Shown: in pieces, positions 24,060-36,470 of the stretch
Numbering within the stretch: the stretch's first letter is position 1
How the letters are laid out: each line of letters starts with the position of its first letter
Assembly: GCA_029379385.1 (NCBI GenBank)
Contig: CM055611.1
Location: 25,262,092-25,326,091, forward strand
Length of the DNA stretch: 64,000 nucleotides
Direction: 5' to 3'
Source of the DNA: Quillaja saponaria
Lineage: Eukaryota > Streptophyta > Magnoliopsida > Fabales > Quillajaceae
Position numbers and translations under genes: made by a program
The notes under the pieces: generated by a model
The model's input: the letters and a program-made list of their open reading frames with translations, nothing else
Databases searched by the model: none
What the model was told of the DNA's origin: nothing

Positions 24060-26270
24060 GTCATATTCTAAATAAGATTCCTATAACAGTTGTGAAATTA
24101 GTCCTTATGAAATATGGAAAGGCAAAAAGCCTAACATAATTTATTTTAAAGTGTGGGGGTGTGTTGCTTATTAAATAAGATGTGTAGGATGTAGAATCAT
24201 GAATTCTTATGTCTTTTAATTAGTCAATAAATTACTAGTAGTTTTTCATAAAAGATTACCTTATAAAAAGTAGAGGCCAAATGGACTATAACCTAATATC
24301 TACATGAAGAATTTAACGATAAAAGTTGAAGAAAGGAATTAAAGTTGTACCAAAAAACAGATTTATGGGCTAGAGCTATTAGAAGTTTATTTGTTGGATA
24401 TGTTGCTAACTGCAAAGCTTACAGGCTTCTTGATTTGGAATCTAATGTAATAACTGAATCAAAATATGTGGAATTTTTTGAAAATAAATTTTCAAATGAT
24501 GTTGAAAGTGTTTCTACACCTACACTTAATGAGCCTAAAGGTCCTCTAAGGTCCATTGTTGAGGTTAGGGAACCTAATGTTCTAGAACAACCAAGTGAAC
24601 TTAGAAGGAGTACTAAAGCTAGAAAAAAGAAAAATTTAGATAATGATTTTATTTCTTCTCATTCTTTATTATTTTTGGTAAAAGGGGACCAAAATAATGT
24701 GGTGGTAAATGAGACACCCTATGCATATAGTCTTGGGATTAATCCTAAATCAAGCACTAAAATAATGGCATGAGAGATTTGACATTGCTATTTCAAACTT
24801 TATATAATAGTGTGGACATGTGCTTATACTCCAAAACCACCATGGACTATATGGTGATAGTTTGTTTGTATATTGATGATATGTTGATCATTGTTACAAC
24901 CCATTATTTGAGTAAATAAGACTAAAAAGTACCTATCCTCTATATTTTAGATGAAAGACTTAGGTGAAGTAGATACTATTTTAGGCATCAAAGTAAAAAG
25001 ACATAATGGGTATTGTGTTAAACCAATCCTATTATATTGAAACAGTATTAAATAAGTTTATTCACCTTGAGATTAAAGAGATGAACACTTCTTTTAATAG
25101 TGTAGTTATACATAAAGAAAATTCTAGTAGAGTTATTGCATAGCTAGAGTACACAAGTGCTATTGGTAGCCTTATGTATGTTATGCACTGCATTAGACTA
25201 AATATTTCTTTTGCAGTTTCTAAACTTAGCAAATACACAAGCAGTGCAAATGTTGATCATTGAAAAACTATTAGTTGGGTACTTGGTTACCTTAAAAGAA
25301 CTAGTACCTTGGAATTATTTTGTGATAAAATTTCCTTGTGTATAGGAAAGATACTCTAATGTGAGTTAGATCAATAGTATCCGAGATAATAAATCCACAA
25401 GTGGGTAGGTTTTCACTCTTGTCGTTGGGGCTGTTTCTTGGGCAAGTAAGAAACAGACGTGTATTTCTAATTCTACTATGGAATTTGAGTTTAAAGCTTT
25501 TACTCAAGTAAGACATAAGCCTAATTGGATAATAAATAGTTATTAGACATAGATCTTTGGCTATATCTAATGTCCCTCATTTCAATATATTGTGATAGTG
25601 AAGCTACGCTTATAAAAGCATATAGTAGTACCTATAAAGATACTCAACTCAACTCAACTCAACTAAGCCTTCATATCCCAAACTAGTTAGGGTCGGCTAT
25701 ATGAATCCTCTTCCTCCATTCTCATCGATCCAAGACAACATTTTCATTAATTCCTAGCACAACCATATCTTTCTCGATAGCTACCCCCCATGTAAGTTTC
25801 GGTCTCCCATTTCCTCGTCTAACACTTGGCACCTGAACCAAGTCACCTTGCTTAACTATTGCGTCCATTGGTCGACGTTGGATGTGTACAAACTAATGTA
25901 GACGATTCTCCCTCATTTTCTCCTTAATAGGTGCTACTTCCACCTTCTTACAAATCTCATCATTCCTTATTCTATCCTTTGTTGTATGTCTTGTCATCCA
26001 TCTCAACATTCTCATTTCAGCTACTCCTATCTTATGCGAATGTTGCTTCTTAACTGCCCAACATTCGATACCATACAACATAGCTGGTCTCACTGTTGAC
26101 TTATTACAATTGCTTATATGAAGTCAAGTAAAAACTTGGCAAATCCGCTTACTGAGCCTCTAAAGAGAAACTCAATAAGTTTGACTACATGTGAAATGAG
26201 ACTTAAACCACTTTGAGGCAGGGGTGATGGTAACCTGACTTCTAACTAGGTTACCTTAGTCTATAAGTTC
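24060..26270 (+). pseudogene. Ty1-copia polyprotein relic (integrase, RT, RNase H)
   Basis: The order is copia-type. An integrase tail (ILNKIPIT near 24070; LFVGYVANCKAYRLLDLESN at about 24390-24440) precedes a reverse transcriptase with VCIDDMLI-like YxDD sequence near 24870 and a KDLGEVDTILG block near 24955. The AIGSLMYVMHCIRLN block near 25165 leads into RNase H. The coding end (KSSKNLANPLTEPLKRNSI) lies after the LINE insertion, near 26120-26190. Gag, protease and most of integrase are missing. Stops and frameshifts are present. Confidence 0.88.
25630..26098 (-). mobile_element. RTE-type LINE 3' fragment inserted in the copia element
   Basis: On the - strand, 26093-25893 encodes the end of an RTE-clade reverse transcriptase (MLYGIECWAVKKQH; EMRMLRWMTRHTTKDRIRND). 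The 3' region contains the AGCCGACCCTAACTAGTT motif and a TTGAG pentamer array at about 25635-25655, the simple-repeat tail of these LINEs. It is 5'-truncated, which is usual for LINEs. Copia RNase H sequence continues on both sides. Confidence 0.88.
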
Positions 26271-26448
26271 AATGCGAAAAAGCAAGTCACAATTGTTGGT
26301 TGTGTTACTATCTTTTAATCTCACGTGTAGTTTATGATAGAAACGGGGAAGGTTTAATGTTGTAACACTTTCTTTTATGCATATAATCCTTAGAGTTAAT
26401 TAACAAAGAGTTATTTGCTTAAAAGTAATTTTCCAAACAAGTAGGGAT

Positions 26449-26885
26449 TGTTGAATTGCACCTTAAATGAGGTGTTTCAATTATGTCCAAGGTGAGGAAT
26501 ATGGAAAGGTGCATAGTTGTTTGCAAAACTTATCTCTTTGGTTCATTCAAAACTTATGAATTCATTTCAACAGTTATAAATCCATTTTAGCAATTATAAA
26601 TACATTTCAGTAGTTATGAATTTAATTAAGTGGTTATGAATTTATTTTAGTAGTTATAAATTCATTTCAACGGGTATGAATTCATTTCCGTAGTTATGAA
26701 TTCATATGTACTTAATAAAGAATAATGTCTAAGATAGTTATTATTTTCAAAATGATTACATAATTAAATCTGTAACTGAAATTTTTTCAAATAAATATGA
26801 TAGTTTCTACATTTTCTATATATACAATCTTTTTCTCTTCTTTATATAGATTAACCTCCACACATAAATTTTCTGAGATTTTTTA
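26449..26885 (+). repeat. 3' LTR of the copia-type element
   Basis: Partner of 23637-24012, beginning TGTTGAATTGCACCTTAAAT and preceded by a purine-rich CAAGTAGGGA, the position of the polypurine tract. It contains an internal run of degenerate repeats of TTCATTTCA(A/G)(C/T)AGTTATAAAT. Confidence 0.75.
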
Positions 26886-27600
26886 AATGAGTTGATATTA
26901 CAAGAAAATTATTTTTCTAAAGGCTTGATATATATCCTGAAGGTATATTGTCTATAACCTTTAACAAACCTTTACAGTAAGGGAAATAGAAACCTTAAGG
27001 ACATTGATAACTCGTGTCATTCCTTGTCCGATTTTTGAGCTCATCATATTTTGTAGCTGCCAAAATAACATAGGATTTGCCACCTTTGATATTCTATAAT
27101 CAGTAGGTGATATTGCATATAACTGTCACTGGCACTGGGATTGTTCTTCAAATTGATATGAGAGTTCCTCAAACCTTGGTACAGTGGGATGTCTTATCTC
27201 TTGAGCACTATACTTAGCAGGACCTACAAGCTTTCAAATTGCTTTATCCTATAATCAACCTTGAGGAAAAGTTGTTTTGAATGGGATTAACATTGATACG
27301 AGGCCTTAACTAAAGACCTCTATTTTTTTTATTGTTTCTTATATGATTTTTATTTTTTAAATATTAAAAATTAGTTTGTTTTTCTATAATTTTTGTATGA
27401 TTTTTTATTTCAAAAATAATTAATTTTAATAATATTATAAAAACATATTGTAGTTTCTAATTTTTCCATTAAATTAAATGTTTTGTTCACCATGTTAGAT
27501 GGTTTGTTAACTTCGTTGTAAGTATAAAGTGCTTGGTAATTTTATTTTATTTTTGTTTAATAATCTCGTTTTATTTATCTTTGCACATAATAATAACAAT

Positions 27601-27720
27601 TTGTAGAGGACTGATTTAGGTCATGATCCGACTTGTTTGGAGGTTTTTGACTATATTCACAAAAATAAGAAGGGTGAATTTATTGACATTAAATTGCAAA
27701 GAACCAACATAAGTAATAAG
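27601..27720 (+). pseudogene. Possible En/Spm transposase fragment (Transposase_24-like)
   Basis: The frame reads DPTCLEVFDYIHKNKKGEFI, resembling the conserved DPxxxEVFxxTHxKKxGxFVD block of plant Transposase_24/En-Spm proteins. It is short and unsupported elsewhere, but its position inside a CACTA-like element agrees. The - strand ORF at 27750-27938 just after it is not recognised. Confidence 0.5.
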
Positions 27721-28099
27721 TTTCAATACAAATTCATATAAATAATAAACTAATATTTTTCTAATCGCTTTCTAGGAGTTATTTGTAACTGTAAATTAAA
27801 GGCATAAGAGCCTGCTAATGCACCACTAGGATCATACCCATTTATGACGAAGTTTTGTGGGTTTGAGTATCTTGTAGGAAGAAGCATGGGTACCAATATG
27901 TCTTCAATGGATGCATTGGCAGTAAAGTTATTTGTCAATACAGCTCTAACAATGTAGATAGCATTGAGAATTCTTGCTCACCTCCACCTGTGATCATCCC
28001 GAGATGAGTACTTTGCTTAGGTAAATTGTAAGGGACCAACTTGTTGTATTGTGAGGATCTCAACCAGCACAGCCGTCATCTCATGTACATAACATAAAA

Positions 28100-29190
28100 T
28101 TTGACTATGAAAATGAACACATCCAGGAAAATAAAATTTGAAAATTCGACATTGGAGGTCAAAATAGTAATTTTACTTCTGACGGCTCGAATTGTGGATA
28201 TCGACACATCTATAGGATTGAATACAACTTGTATAAATAATGATTTCTTGTTTGGATCAACCAAAATGATTTTATGCATGTATTTGTGTGTAGGTTAAAA
28301 ACATTTGAATATTACGGTTAATGGTGAAATACACCTCTGTTTGACAATGTGATGATATTGACATGTCCATAGGTCAATTAAGACTTGTAAGAACAAATAG
28401 TTTCTCATTTGGATAATAATGTGGAGAATTTTTTTATTTTTTATTTTTTGTTTGAAAAAACGTTCTAACTTAGAAACTTTAAAAATTGCTTTGGGAGTGT
28501 CAAAATAGTAATTTGACGAGATAAGGATAGCTGCATATCTATGAGGACAAATAAGAATTATAGGAATAAAAAGTTTCTCGTATGGATCAACCAAAATGAT
28601 TTATTGCATAATGTGTTTAGGCCAGAAACTTTTGAAAATCAAGGTTTCGGAAAATTAGTGAAATAAACATCTATTTGACAAGTTAGTAGTGATACATGCA
28701 TGTCCGTGAGGATAAATAAATTTGTAGAAACAAACAATTTTTCATTTGGATCAACCAAAAATATTTTATACATGTTTATATGTTTAAGCTAGAAACCTTT
28801 AAAAATCGGGATTTGAAGTTAAAATGGGAAAACATACCTTTGTTTGAGGTATCGGTGATACCAACACATTCGTAGGGTCGAATAAGACTTGTCGAAATAA
28901 ACAATTTCTCTTTTGGATAACAAAATGTGCATTTTTAGTTTATACCCACATGTCAAATAGTTTCTCATTTGGATCATCCGAAAAGACTATGCATGTTATT
29001 TGTTAGGATAGAAACCTATCAAAATCGGGATTTGGTATCAAATTGTTAAAGCATTCCTCTCTTTGACGTGTTTGTGATACTGACACATATGTGAGAACTA
29101 TTTCACCAGCAGGTGATGCTAGTACATCCACAAAGTGGAATATGATTTGTAAGAGCAAATAGTTTTACATTCCGATGTAAAATATGCAGT
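28100..29190. repeat. Diverged tandem array, about 150-175 bp, 6-7 copies
   Basis: The phrase TTTCTCATTTGGATCAACC, in variants, recurs near 28242, 28398, 28571, 28735, 28897, 28959 and 29160. Between occurrences are a shared GATACTGACACGTCC-like stretch and AGAAACCTTTGAAAATCGGG. The array is homologous, in inverse orientation, to the one at 43740-45130. Confidence 0.85.
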
Positions 29191-29299
29191 TTTTTTTTGA
29201 AATAAACGTTATACTTTTTATACTTATAAGTTGTACACATAATATTCTTATATTCATTATTAAATGAATTTTCAGGATGCTTCTTCATCAGCCATTCCA

Positions 29300-30860
29300 T
29301 TGTTAGCTCACGATCATATGGATAATATGCAAGACCAGTAGGATCCGACTCTCAGGGATGCAAAGTTTTAGGTTTACATAGTTTCTATTGGTGTAAACTT
29401 AATACTTTTATATGTATTATTGATGTTTTTTTACATTGAATTATTTATTCATATTTTGAACATTCAATTATTAGTAAAATGATATGTTTTGATTGTATTA
29501 TCATTTTTATAGAATGATTTGTTAATTAGCAGATACTACCAAAATAAAATTAATAATAATAAAAAATGACTATCAGCGTATGGTTTTAATGGACGTTGAT
29601 GCATGTGAAATGTTTTTGGCATCAATGTCCAAATAGCAGCATCCACTTATTAGCATTGGACCTTAAAATTTTAGTAATTTTTCCTAATTGTATTTCAACT
29701 TCAATTTTGAATCTTTTTTAAAAAAATTTCATGATAATTAGATTTTTACTTAATTCATAATAGAAAACCAAAAAGGGAAAACAATTAATAAAAGTGATAA
29801 AACAAAAAAAATAAATTATGCCAACGATGGAATAAGATTCACTAAAAACAATATGATAAATCTCTAAAAGACTTGAACTATGGGTTTCCACATTTTTACT
29901 ATTTTGGTTAATTTATTCCCGACACAATAAACCCAAAATTGTAAGTTTCCAAAAACAAGGAATGGGAAGAACATCTTTTATGAGTTTTTCAACCTTTTTT
30001 TTCCTTAAAACATGACCTAGATGCTTCTGCCAAAACATTTAGGCATTTTTTGTCTAATTAGAAATTTTTGGAAAAATAAAATAAAATTTCTTAGTATGAA
30101 ATGACAAATATTATATTTTGAGTAGTAAACACGTCCACTAATAATTTTAGAGTGTAAATATTAAAATTACCAAAATTAAAAATAAAATGACCATTTTTTT
30201 CAACGAAGAAATTAAAATCAAATTCCAACAACATGTTTAAAATTACTTTCAAATTATGAAAGGGCTACTTTAACGAATTTTGCTTCCGGTTTGAAGTCAT
30301 TACCGACTCAAAATTTTACATCTAATTCACGTGGATTCCTTTTAAACACATTTCTTGGTTTTATAACCAAGACATTAATTTAAGGCAATAAGTCTTCACA
30401 TAACCTATCTTATTACACTAGAAACACATTAGGTCCATTTTCACAACAATCTTAAAATTGTCCACATTTAATTTTTGGCTGTTACCATAGCTTTTAGTAT
30501 CATAAGATACTTTATGATAAGTATGTTTCAACTTATCCTGAAAACATTTGCTAAAACTATGTTTGAACTAAGAAATTCAAAAGTCACTCTCAGTTTCACA
30601 AACCACTCGTGAGGGATTAAGAGAATGACATTTTGAGGCTATTAGGCTTAACTTATTAGATCTCTCCCATAATTCAAAAATTTATTTTTAAATATTAATT
30701 CTGACAACATGAAGAGCAATAAGATTATCACCACGCATTGTTAAATCATGTTTATAATTTTCAGGACAAACTAAATGTCTTGCTTCCATTGTTTAAAATT
30801 TGACCCATTCAACAATTCAATGGAAACAATATTGTTGTTAACAACAAATGTGATGATTCA
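29300..30860. other. AT-rich transposon interior, no gene seen
   Basis: Non-coding. A stretch near 29570-29670 (GGACGTTGATGCATG, AGCATTGGACC) resembles the CACTA subterminal words at 33150-33430. The remainder may be the interior of the - strand LTR element whose LTR is at 32691-33146. Confidence 0.35.
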
Positions 30861-30869
30861 AAGTAAAAG

Positions 30870-31500
30870 AATGTAATATGCCAAACAATCACAGTAATTA
30901 ATAATCGAAAATAAAAACTTACTCAACATGATTCCAGGGTGCATCATTACAAACTCTTCTTCGGGCAGAGAATGTAACATATTATTAGGATCTCATATTT
31001 AGCCCACGAAATTGAAACATAAGAGTATCACAAGCTTTGAAAAGTTCATTCCCTTTAGATAGATGAACCTTCTAGGTCGAGAATGCAATATTTCAAACAA
31101 AATGGGTAACTACATGAATCCAAGTCACATTACTACAAGCTCCCATTTGGGCAGAGAATGTAAAATGTTATTAGGTTCTCACTATCAACCTTTGAAAAAA
31201 AATATATGAAAGTGCCTTAGTTTAGAAAAATTCACCCCCTTTTAAGTAAATAAATATTCTAGGCTGGAAATGCAACATGTCAAACAATTGCAGTAATTAA
31301 TAAACGAGAATAAAAATTTATTCTACATGAATCCAAAGTGTATCATTGCAAACTCTTCTTTGGGTAAAGAATGTAACATGCTATTAGTATCTTATGATCA
31401 ACCCATGAAACCAAAATTAAAGCATCCTAGATTTCAAAAACTCTATATTTTTTGGGTAGATAAACCTTTTAGATTGGTATACCTGAAACCACATGTTTCA
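30870..31500. repeat. Tandem repeat, about 190-210 bp, 3 copies
   Basis: GGGCAGAGAATGTAA(C/A)AT recurs at 30962 and about 31148, and as GGGTAAAGAATGTAACAT near 31362. Each is preceded by CATGAATCCAAGG/AGTG-like and TTACAAACTC-like sequence and followed by TATTAGGATCTCA variants. No recognised coding content; the small + strand ORF at 31327-31512 lies within the third copy. Confidence 0.75.
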
Positions 31501-31509
31501 TGTATTTTT

Positions 31510-32672
31510 TAAAATTAAACTATAATAACCCCTTTTAGGCAGGAAATTATATATGATAATTTAAGAAACATTTGTACTATAGCTTTCAAAAATCCCACAA
31601 ATCTATATAGATAGACCACTTTGGTGACAACCACCTATATAAACCTATAATATTTTCTCAAGTCAGAAAGGTTTAATGTCTCCAATATATCCTTCTCAAC
31701 TAAAAACTATTCAAAAGTACCTCAAATAATCACTTAATGCATGTTGTAAATTTTAAACAAAACTGAATCAAAACATGAGTTTTCTACCAACACATGTTTT
31801 AAAAACATGAGGGTATAAAAATATTTTGTTTTAACGAGGGAGAGTACCTACTATTTTCAGATCCATACCATGTAAAATATGAAAATTCAACAGACCTCAT
31901 CAATTATATGTGTGCAATTATATAAGTTTAAATATAACAGAATAGCATTTTCTAATACTATAATTTATGCATATAATTTTTCCAATTTGACCATACCAAT
32001 AAATTATGGGACGCGCCCTTTGATACACATAAGATTTCTCTTGCACGAGGCCAGCAGCTTCTTCATGCTCTAACCGTGTTAGATTTCACCCATTTTGCAA
32101 GTTATTTGGGTCTGCATGGCCCAGTTCTGAAATTTGTGATTTCTACCTCTTTTTTGATGTCTTTTCTCCAATTTTTTATTTGGCTTTTGTTTTAGATTAC
32201 GATTCTAACAAAAATTCTACTACAATTTCATGGTTTATCAAGAGAATATGCCTATCAATTGAAATTATAATGCTATGAACCCTAACTTTATTACAAAACT
32301 TCCAATTTCTCAAAATTATACGAATTAAACTCATTGAATGATTCCTGATTAAGTATGAAAACATATCAGAAACAAAACCCATGATTTAAATCAATCAAGA
32401 CAACATGAAATTATAGTTTTTTAAATCCAAAAGTAATTTCACTTTTAAAACAACCTTAATTTTAAAATTCAAATTTCTCAAAATATAGTTGATAAAATCA
32501 TACCAGTAATAATATAAATTAAAGATATTTTGAAGAGGAACAGAAACCTCAACATTACGAATTCAATTTCATATATTTAAGGTTTCGATTTTTGAGTTTT
32601 AAAATTTGACTTAAATGAACCTTATTATTTTATGATAATTAATTAAATTTGAGGATCCTAAATTCTTGTATA
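31510..32672. other. AT-rich sequence next to a primer-binding site, no gene seen
   Basis: No recognisable protein. By position it would be the leader or interior of the LTR element whose primer-binding site is at 32677-32690, read on the - strand. Confidence 0.35.
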
Positions 32673-32690
32673 TCTAGCTTTGATACCACA

Positions 32691-33146
32691 TGTAAAATAC
32701 TTAAAAGATTACATACATGAATTTAAAATGCAATAATTATAAATACTTACATACTTGATTGACTCATAGCTGTGGAATAGATGAATCCTTAAGCAAGCAT
32801 GCCTTAGATCGAAGCCTTATACAATAGGACTTTCTCTTCATACTCCCTGCTTAATAGTAGCTCTCAATAGGGTAAGATACATTAACTATGAGGGGGAGAG
32901 GGGGACCTATCCTATTTATGCTCAAACCCTAAGAGTCCTCCCATTAAAGACTTTTTAAGGCACTTAGTCTACACTAACTGCTAATCCACATCTAACACAA
33001 TGAGGTGTGCTTGAGTCCTATTCAAATGATCACACAAACCAAATGGACTCTTGCCAGCTTGTCTCAATTAGACCAAACCTTAAACCCGTTTCTTTCAAAA
33101 CTAAAATCATATAATAAATGACAACTCACATATGAAATTTCTAACA
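32691..33146 (-). mobile_element. LTR with adjacent primer-binding site
   Basis: On the - strand the segment begins TGTTAGAAATTTCATATGTG and ends GTATTTTACA, a TG...CA LTR of 456 bp. It is followed directly by TGTGGTATCAAAGCT, which contains a close match to the initiator-Met tRNA primer-binding site TGGTATCAGAGC. A second LTR was not identified. It is inserted in the subterminal repeats of the CACTA-like element. Confidence 0.8.
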
Positions 33147-33842
33147 ATGTCCACTTTATGGAAGTTGATAGTATCCAAGACCACTTATCAGTGTCCGTAT
33201 AGAGTAGGCGTTGATAAATGTACAAAATTAGCATTAGCGTCTATGAGGGCAAGCTGATATATTTTCAAAATTAATAGTGGTCGTTATTGGCATCTATAAT
33301 GTAAGCATTGATAAATGGACATTGATTGTATCATCATCCAAGTGGACACTCATAATATTATTAGAGGCTAATTTTTTAGTGTCCAAAGGTGGAAGCTAAT
33401 GCTTATCAGCATCTGTGGTGGACGTTGTTACCATATTCTCTTATAGTGTGCATGTTTCCATTTTCATTCGTCTGTTAGCTATGTCATCAGTTACATAATT
33501 TTCTATTCACTTATATATGTTTACGTCACCTTCGTTAATAGTTGGGACTTAATTGGAGGAATCTATAATATAATAAAATTAATACTTGAAAATTGAAAAA
33601 AATGTAATATTGACACTTAAAATCACAATATTTTGCTACGTCCTCTTTTGAAGAAATCTATAATATATAATAAAATTAATACTTAAACATTAAGAAAATG
33701 TAATACTGACAAGTAGGATCATAATATTTTGCCATGTCAACTTTTGAAGAAATTAAAAACAACTAACTTTTTTCCCTTCTCCCTACCTTTTGAATTTACA
33801 CCACATATGATTATAATTTTTTTTGCCACATAAGCTTTCGAA

Positions 33843-34385
33843 AAAATAATTAATAGCTAACTTCATTCCCTTTTCTTCTCCCCAACCCTATTAATTTAAA
33901 GCATCAGTTACCCAAAAAATAATTAACAGCTAACTGCTTTCTATTTTCTTCTCACCCACCTTTTAATTTTAAAACATCAGTTACCCAGTAAAAACACACA
34001 TTTTCACCCTTTCTTCTCCCCCACCCCATTAATTTTACATAGCAATTAGCACAATCAAAATGCACGTCAACTTCTATATTGATGTCACATTAACATTTGA
34101 TTTGATATGTGTTATAAATAAGAGATTTTAGAAGTTAGTAATTGTTTTAAATTTTAGTGATTACCCATTGATATATATGTGATTTAAATAATAATACTAA
34201 TAATAAGAAAGATTTTAGGAAAAGTTTTAAGAGTAAGTGACGGTTTTAATTTTTGATTATTACCCATTGATATATATGTGATATAAATAAAAATGAGAGA
34301 AAATTTATAAGTTAGTAACGGTTTTAAATTTTTCTAATTGTATGTGTGATATAAATATTAATAAGAAAGACTTAAGGAGTTAGTA
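33843..34385. repeat. Two short tandem arrays inside the Helitron
   Basis: The first array, about 33843-34040, has three ~75-80-bp units with AATTAACAGCTAAC, TTCTTCTCCCCAACC and CATCAGTTACCCA words. The second, about 34105-34385, has three ~110-bp units with TTACCCATTGATATATATGT, GTGATATAAATA and GTTAGTAACGGTTTTAA words. Non-coding. Confidence 0.75.
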
Positions 34386-34539
34386 TGTTACTAATTAGTA
34401 AATAATGACATAAATTTCTTCCCTAATTAAATTAATAGCAGACCTCTTAATTTTCATAATTGCCTCTGCATTTTCTTAACTGCAACCAAAATTATTGGTT
34501 TTACATGTAATTATAAGAGAGAATAGGAAATAAAAATAT

Positions 34540-35030
34540 GGAGACACACTCATTTCCTCTTCTAAATAACTCTCTCCCTCCACCACTGACTCAGTGAGGA
34601 TAACTGAAACTTCAATTTCAAATTTTTTATTTTTGTTGATCTTAATTTGTAATTTGATTTTTGTTTCAATTGTTTATCATTAGTTTAATTTGTTCGGGTA
34701 TGATTTGTTAGCATGTTTTCAAAATCAAGAAGATATTGATTTTTGTTTTTGTTTTTTGTTTTGTTTTTTTTTTTTTTTTTTTTTTTTTTTTCCAGATTGA
34801 AAATGTGGGTTTGATTTGTTTAGGATCATAAACATGGGAAAGCAATCTTACTCAACTATGAGTCTGATTACTAGAAAGCTATCAAGAAGGCCAAGAACAA
34901 GCCAATGGGTGCCATTGCCGAGAAAAACCTTTCTCCAAATATGTTTCATCTTGCTTATGTATCTTTTTCTTTCACTCTTTTGCTCCCGTAAAAGATGTTT
35001 GGTTGCAAACTATATGTAAATGTACTTGAT
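34540..35030 (+). other. Possible captured gene fragment in the Helitron
   Basis: This stretch resembles a plant gene 5' end: a CTCTCTCCCTCCACC-type leader, a T-rich intron-like tract ending TTCCAG near 34795, then short open sequence at 34816-35019. I do not recognise the product. Helitrons often capture such pieces. It could equally be ordinary non-coding DNA. Confidence 0.25.
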
Positions 35031-35209
35031 TATTCTGTGCGGGATGATCCATATTATTTGTTGGATTTGTTGTAGAGATGACATTATGCTTGGACCTTTG
35101 ATGTAAAAGTAAAGACTGAAGGTCCATTCGGAACCATCAAGCACTCAACTAAACTTACCCAAGGAACTAACAATGACTGAAGTAAAAGATGAAAAGTAAT
35201 TAAATAACT

Positions 35210-35213
<4 letters not shown>

Positions 35214-35256
<43 letters not shown>
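35214..35256. repeat. (AT)n microsatellite
   Basis: A run of about 20 TA dinucleotides. Similar shorter runs occur near 20717, 42211 and 50178. Confidence 0.9.
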
Positions 35257-35259
<3 letters not shown>

Positions 35260-35429
35260 TCAATCAAAACAAAATATATAAGATTCATAATATTGAATCA
35301 AATAATAAAAAAAAATGGTATTGTTAATAATATTATTTTTTTAAATATTATTTTTTTCTATAAATTTTAAAAGTGTTCAATAAAAAAAAAAAACCTGTGC
35401 TATGCACACATGTGATACATCTAATTGTA

Positions 35430-36060
35430 ACAATATGAATGATAGGAACAACAGTGAAATAAAACTCTAAACATCCGGACTAAAAATATATAAAAAAATT
35501 ATAATTTAAAAAAAAAATACAAAATGATATCTACCATCCCCAAAAGTATAAAACTTTTGTCCAATTTGTCCCAAATTTTTTAAAACATATGCTATGTCTT
35601 TTCAATAGAAGTTATTGATATGGCTTAAAATATAATATTTTTTTTGTCATATGTGTGATGATGTGATAATTTTTATTTTTACTCATCTCATGCATGCTCT
35701 CACGCTCTTATTTTCATTAGTTTTTCCTAATAATCATGAAATTAGTTTTTGTAATGATTATTTAATTTTGAAAATTTTGAAAATGACTAATATTTGTAGA
35801 ATGGAAATAACAAAAAAAAAAAAAATGATATTTTAAGCATAATTATTTATATTTTTTTAGCTGTGATACTTAATAAAATATATTAATTAAACAGTGTTAG
35901 ACTTGAGAAAGATATTACAATGTTTTGAAAGATATTGGATAAAATTGATCAAATAAATAATATTGAAATGAAAATGAAAAGTATGATATATTTGGTGAAT
36001 TCAAAGTATGATACTCGGAACTATAGATGTCATTTTTCCAAAATAATAATTATAATAATA
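35430..36060. other. AT-rich intergenic sequence
   Basis: No gene or bounded repeat is apparent. The 35651-35836 ORF is low-complexity and unsupported. Confidence 0.4.
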
Positions 36061-36106
36061 GAAAAAAAAAAAAAAAAAAAAAACTAAGTCTCATTTTTTG
36101 CCCAAG

Positions 36107-36157
36107 TTGACCTGCTTAGGTTCACAACTCACAAGCTATGGAAGAGATGAAGTCAAC
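36107..36157. promoter_or_regulatory. Two W-box-like sites upstream of the atypical NLR
   Basis: TTGACC at 36107-36112 (+) and AGTCAAC at 36151-36157 (reverse of GTTGACT) are WRKY-binding cores about 310-360 bases before the start codon. Paired W-boxes are frequent in defence-gene promoters. Regulation is inferred from the motifs only. Confidence 0.4.
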
Positions 36158-36470
36158 TTTAACATTCAAAATTATAAGGAAAAAATAAAAATAAAAAGAA
36201 TGCGTGAAACTTGTGATTGGTCCACACTCCACCGGCTTCGATTCAGATTGAAAATACATATGCAAGAGAAGAAGCATCTTTATTTGATGAGCATCCCTCC
36301 TTGAATTCTATTCTTCCAGTTTCACCTTCTAGTCCACAACAACCATATCCAATGCCCATTTCCAGCCATCTTTAATAATAAAAAAAAAAAAAATTGCTGT
36401 GTCTTGAAGAAGTGATATCCCTTAAACACTTCCTTTTCGGCATATCAAAATAGGAGAGCAGCAGCACCAA

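Larger units (their letters stand above)
26896..33448. mobile_element. CACTA-like element, decayed, with nested LTR
   Basis: The right end is TATTCTCTTATAGTG, the reverse complement of a CACTATAAGAGAATA terminus. The left end TATTACAAGAAAATTA resembles CACTACAAGAAAA with two changes. Subterminal sequence near 33150-33430 repeats words such as GTGTCC, GCGTT and AGCATT, as CACTA ends do. A coding relic at 27601-27720, a tandem array at 28100-29190 and an LTR insertion at 32691-33146 lie inside. The outer limits are inferred; the left end is the weaker one. Confidence 0.55.
33562..35425 (+). mobile_element. Non-autonomous Helitron
   Basis: The 5' end is A|TCTATAATATAATAAAATTA, like plant Helitron starts. 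The 3' end is CTAAT|T, preceded about 12 bases upstream by the hairpin TGTGC-TAT-GCACA at 35396-35408. These fit the Helitron rules (TC start, 3' hairpin, CTRRT end, insertion between A and T). No Rep/helicase was found. The 5' terminal region is duplicated (second start at 33657). The interior holds short tandem repeats and a gene-like stretch near 34500-35030. Confidence 0.75.

Noticed and set aside
28100..29190. CRISPR array
   Set aside because: Repeats are long (about 165 bp), diverged and contiguous without unique spacers, in a plant genome.
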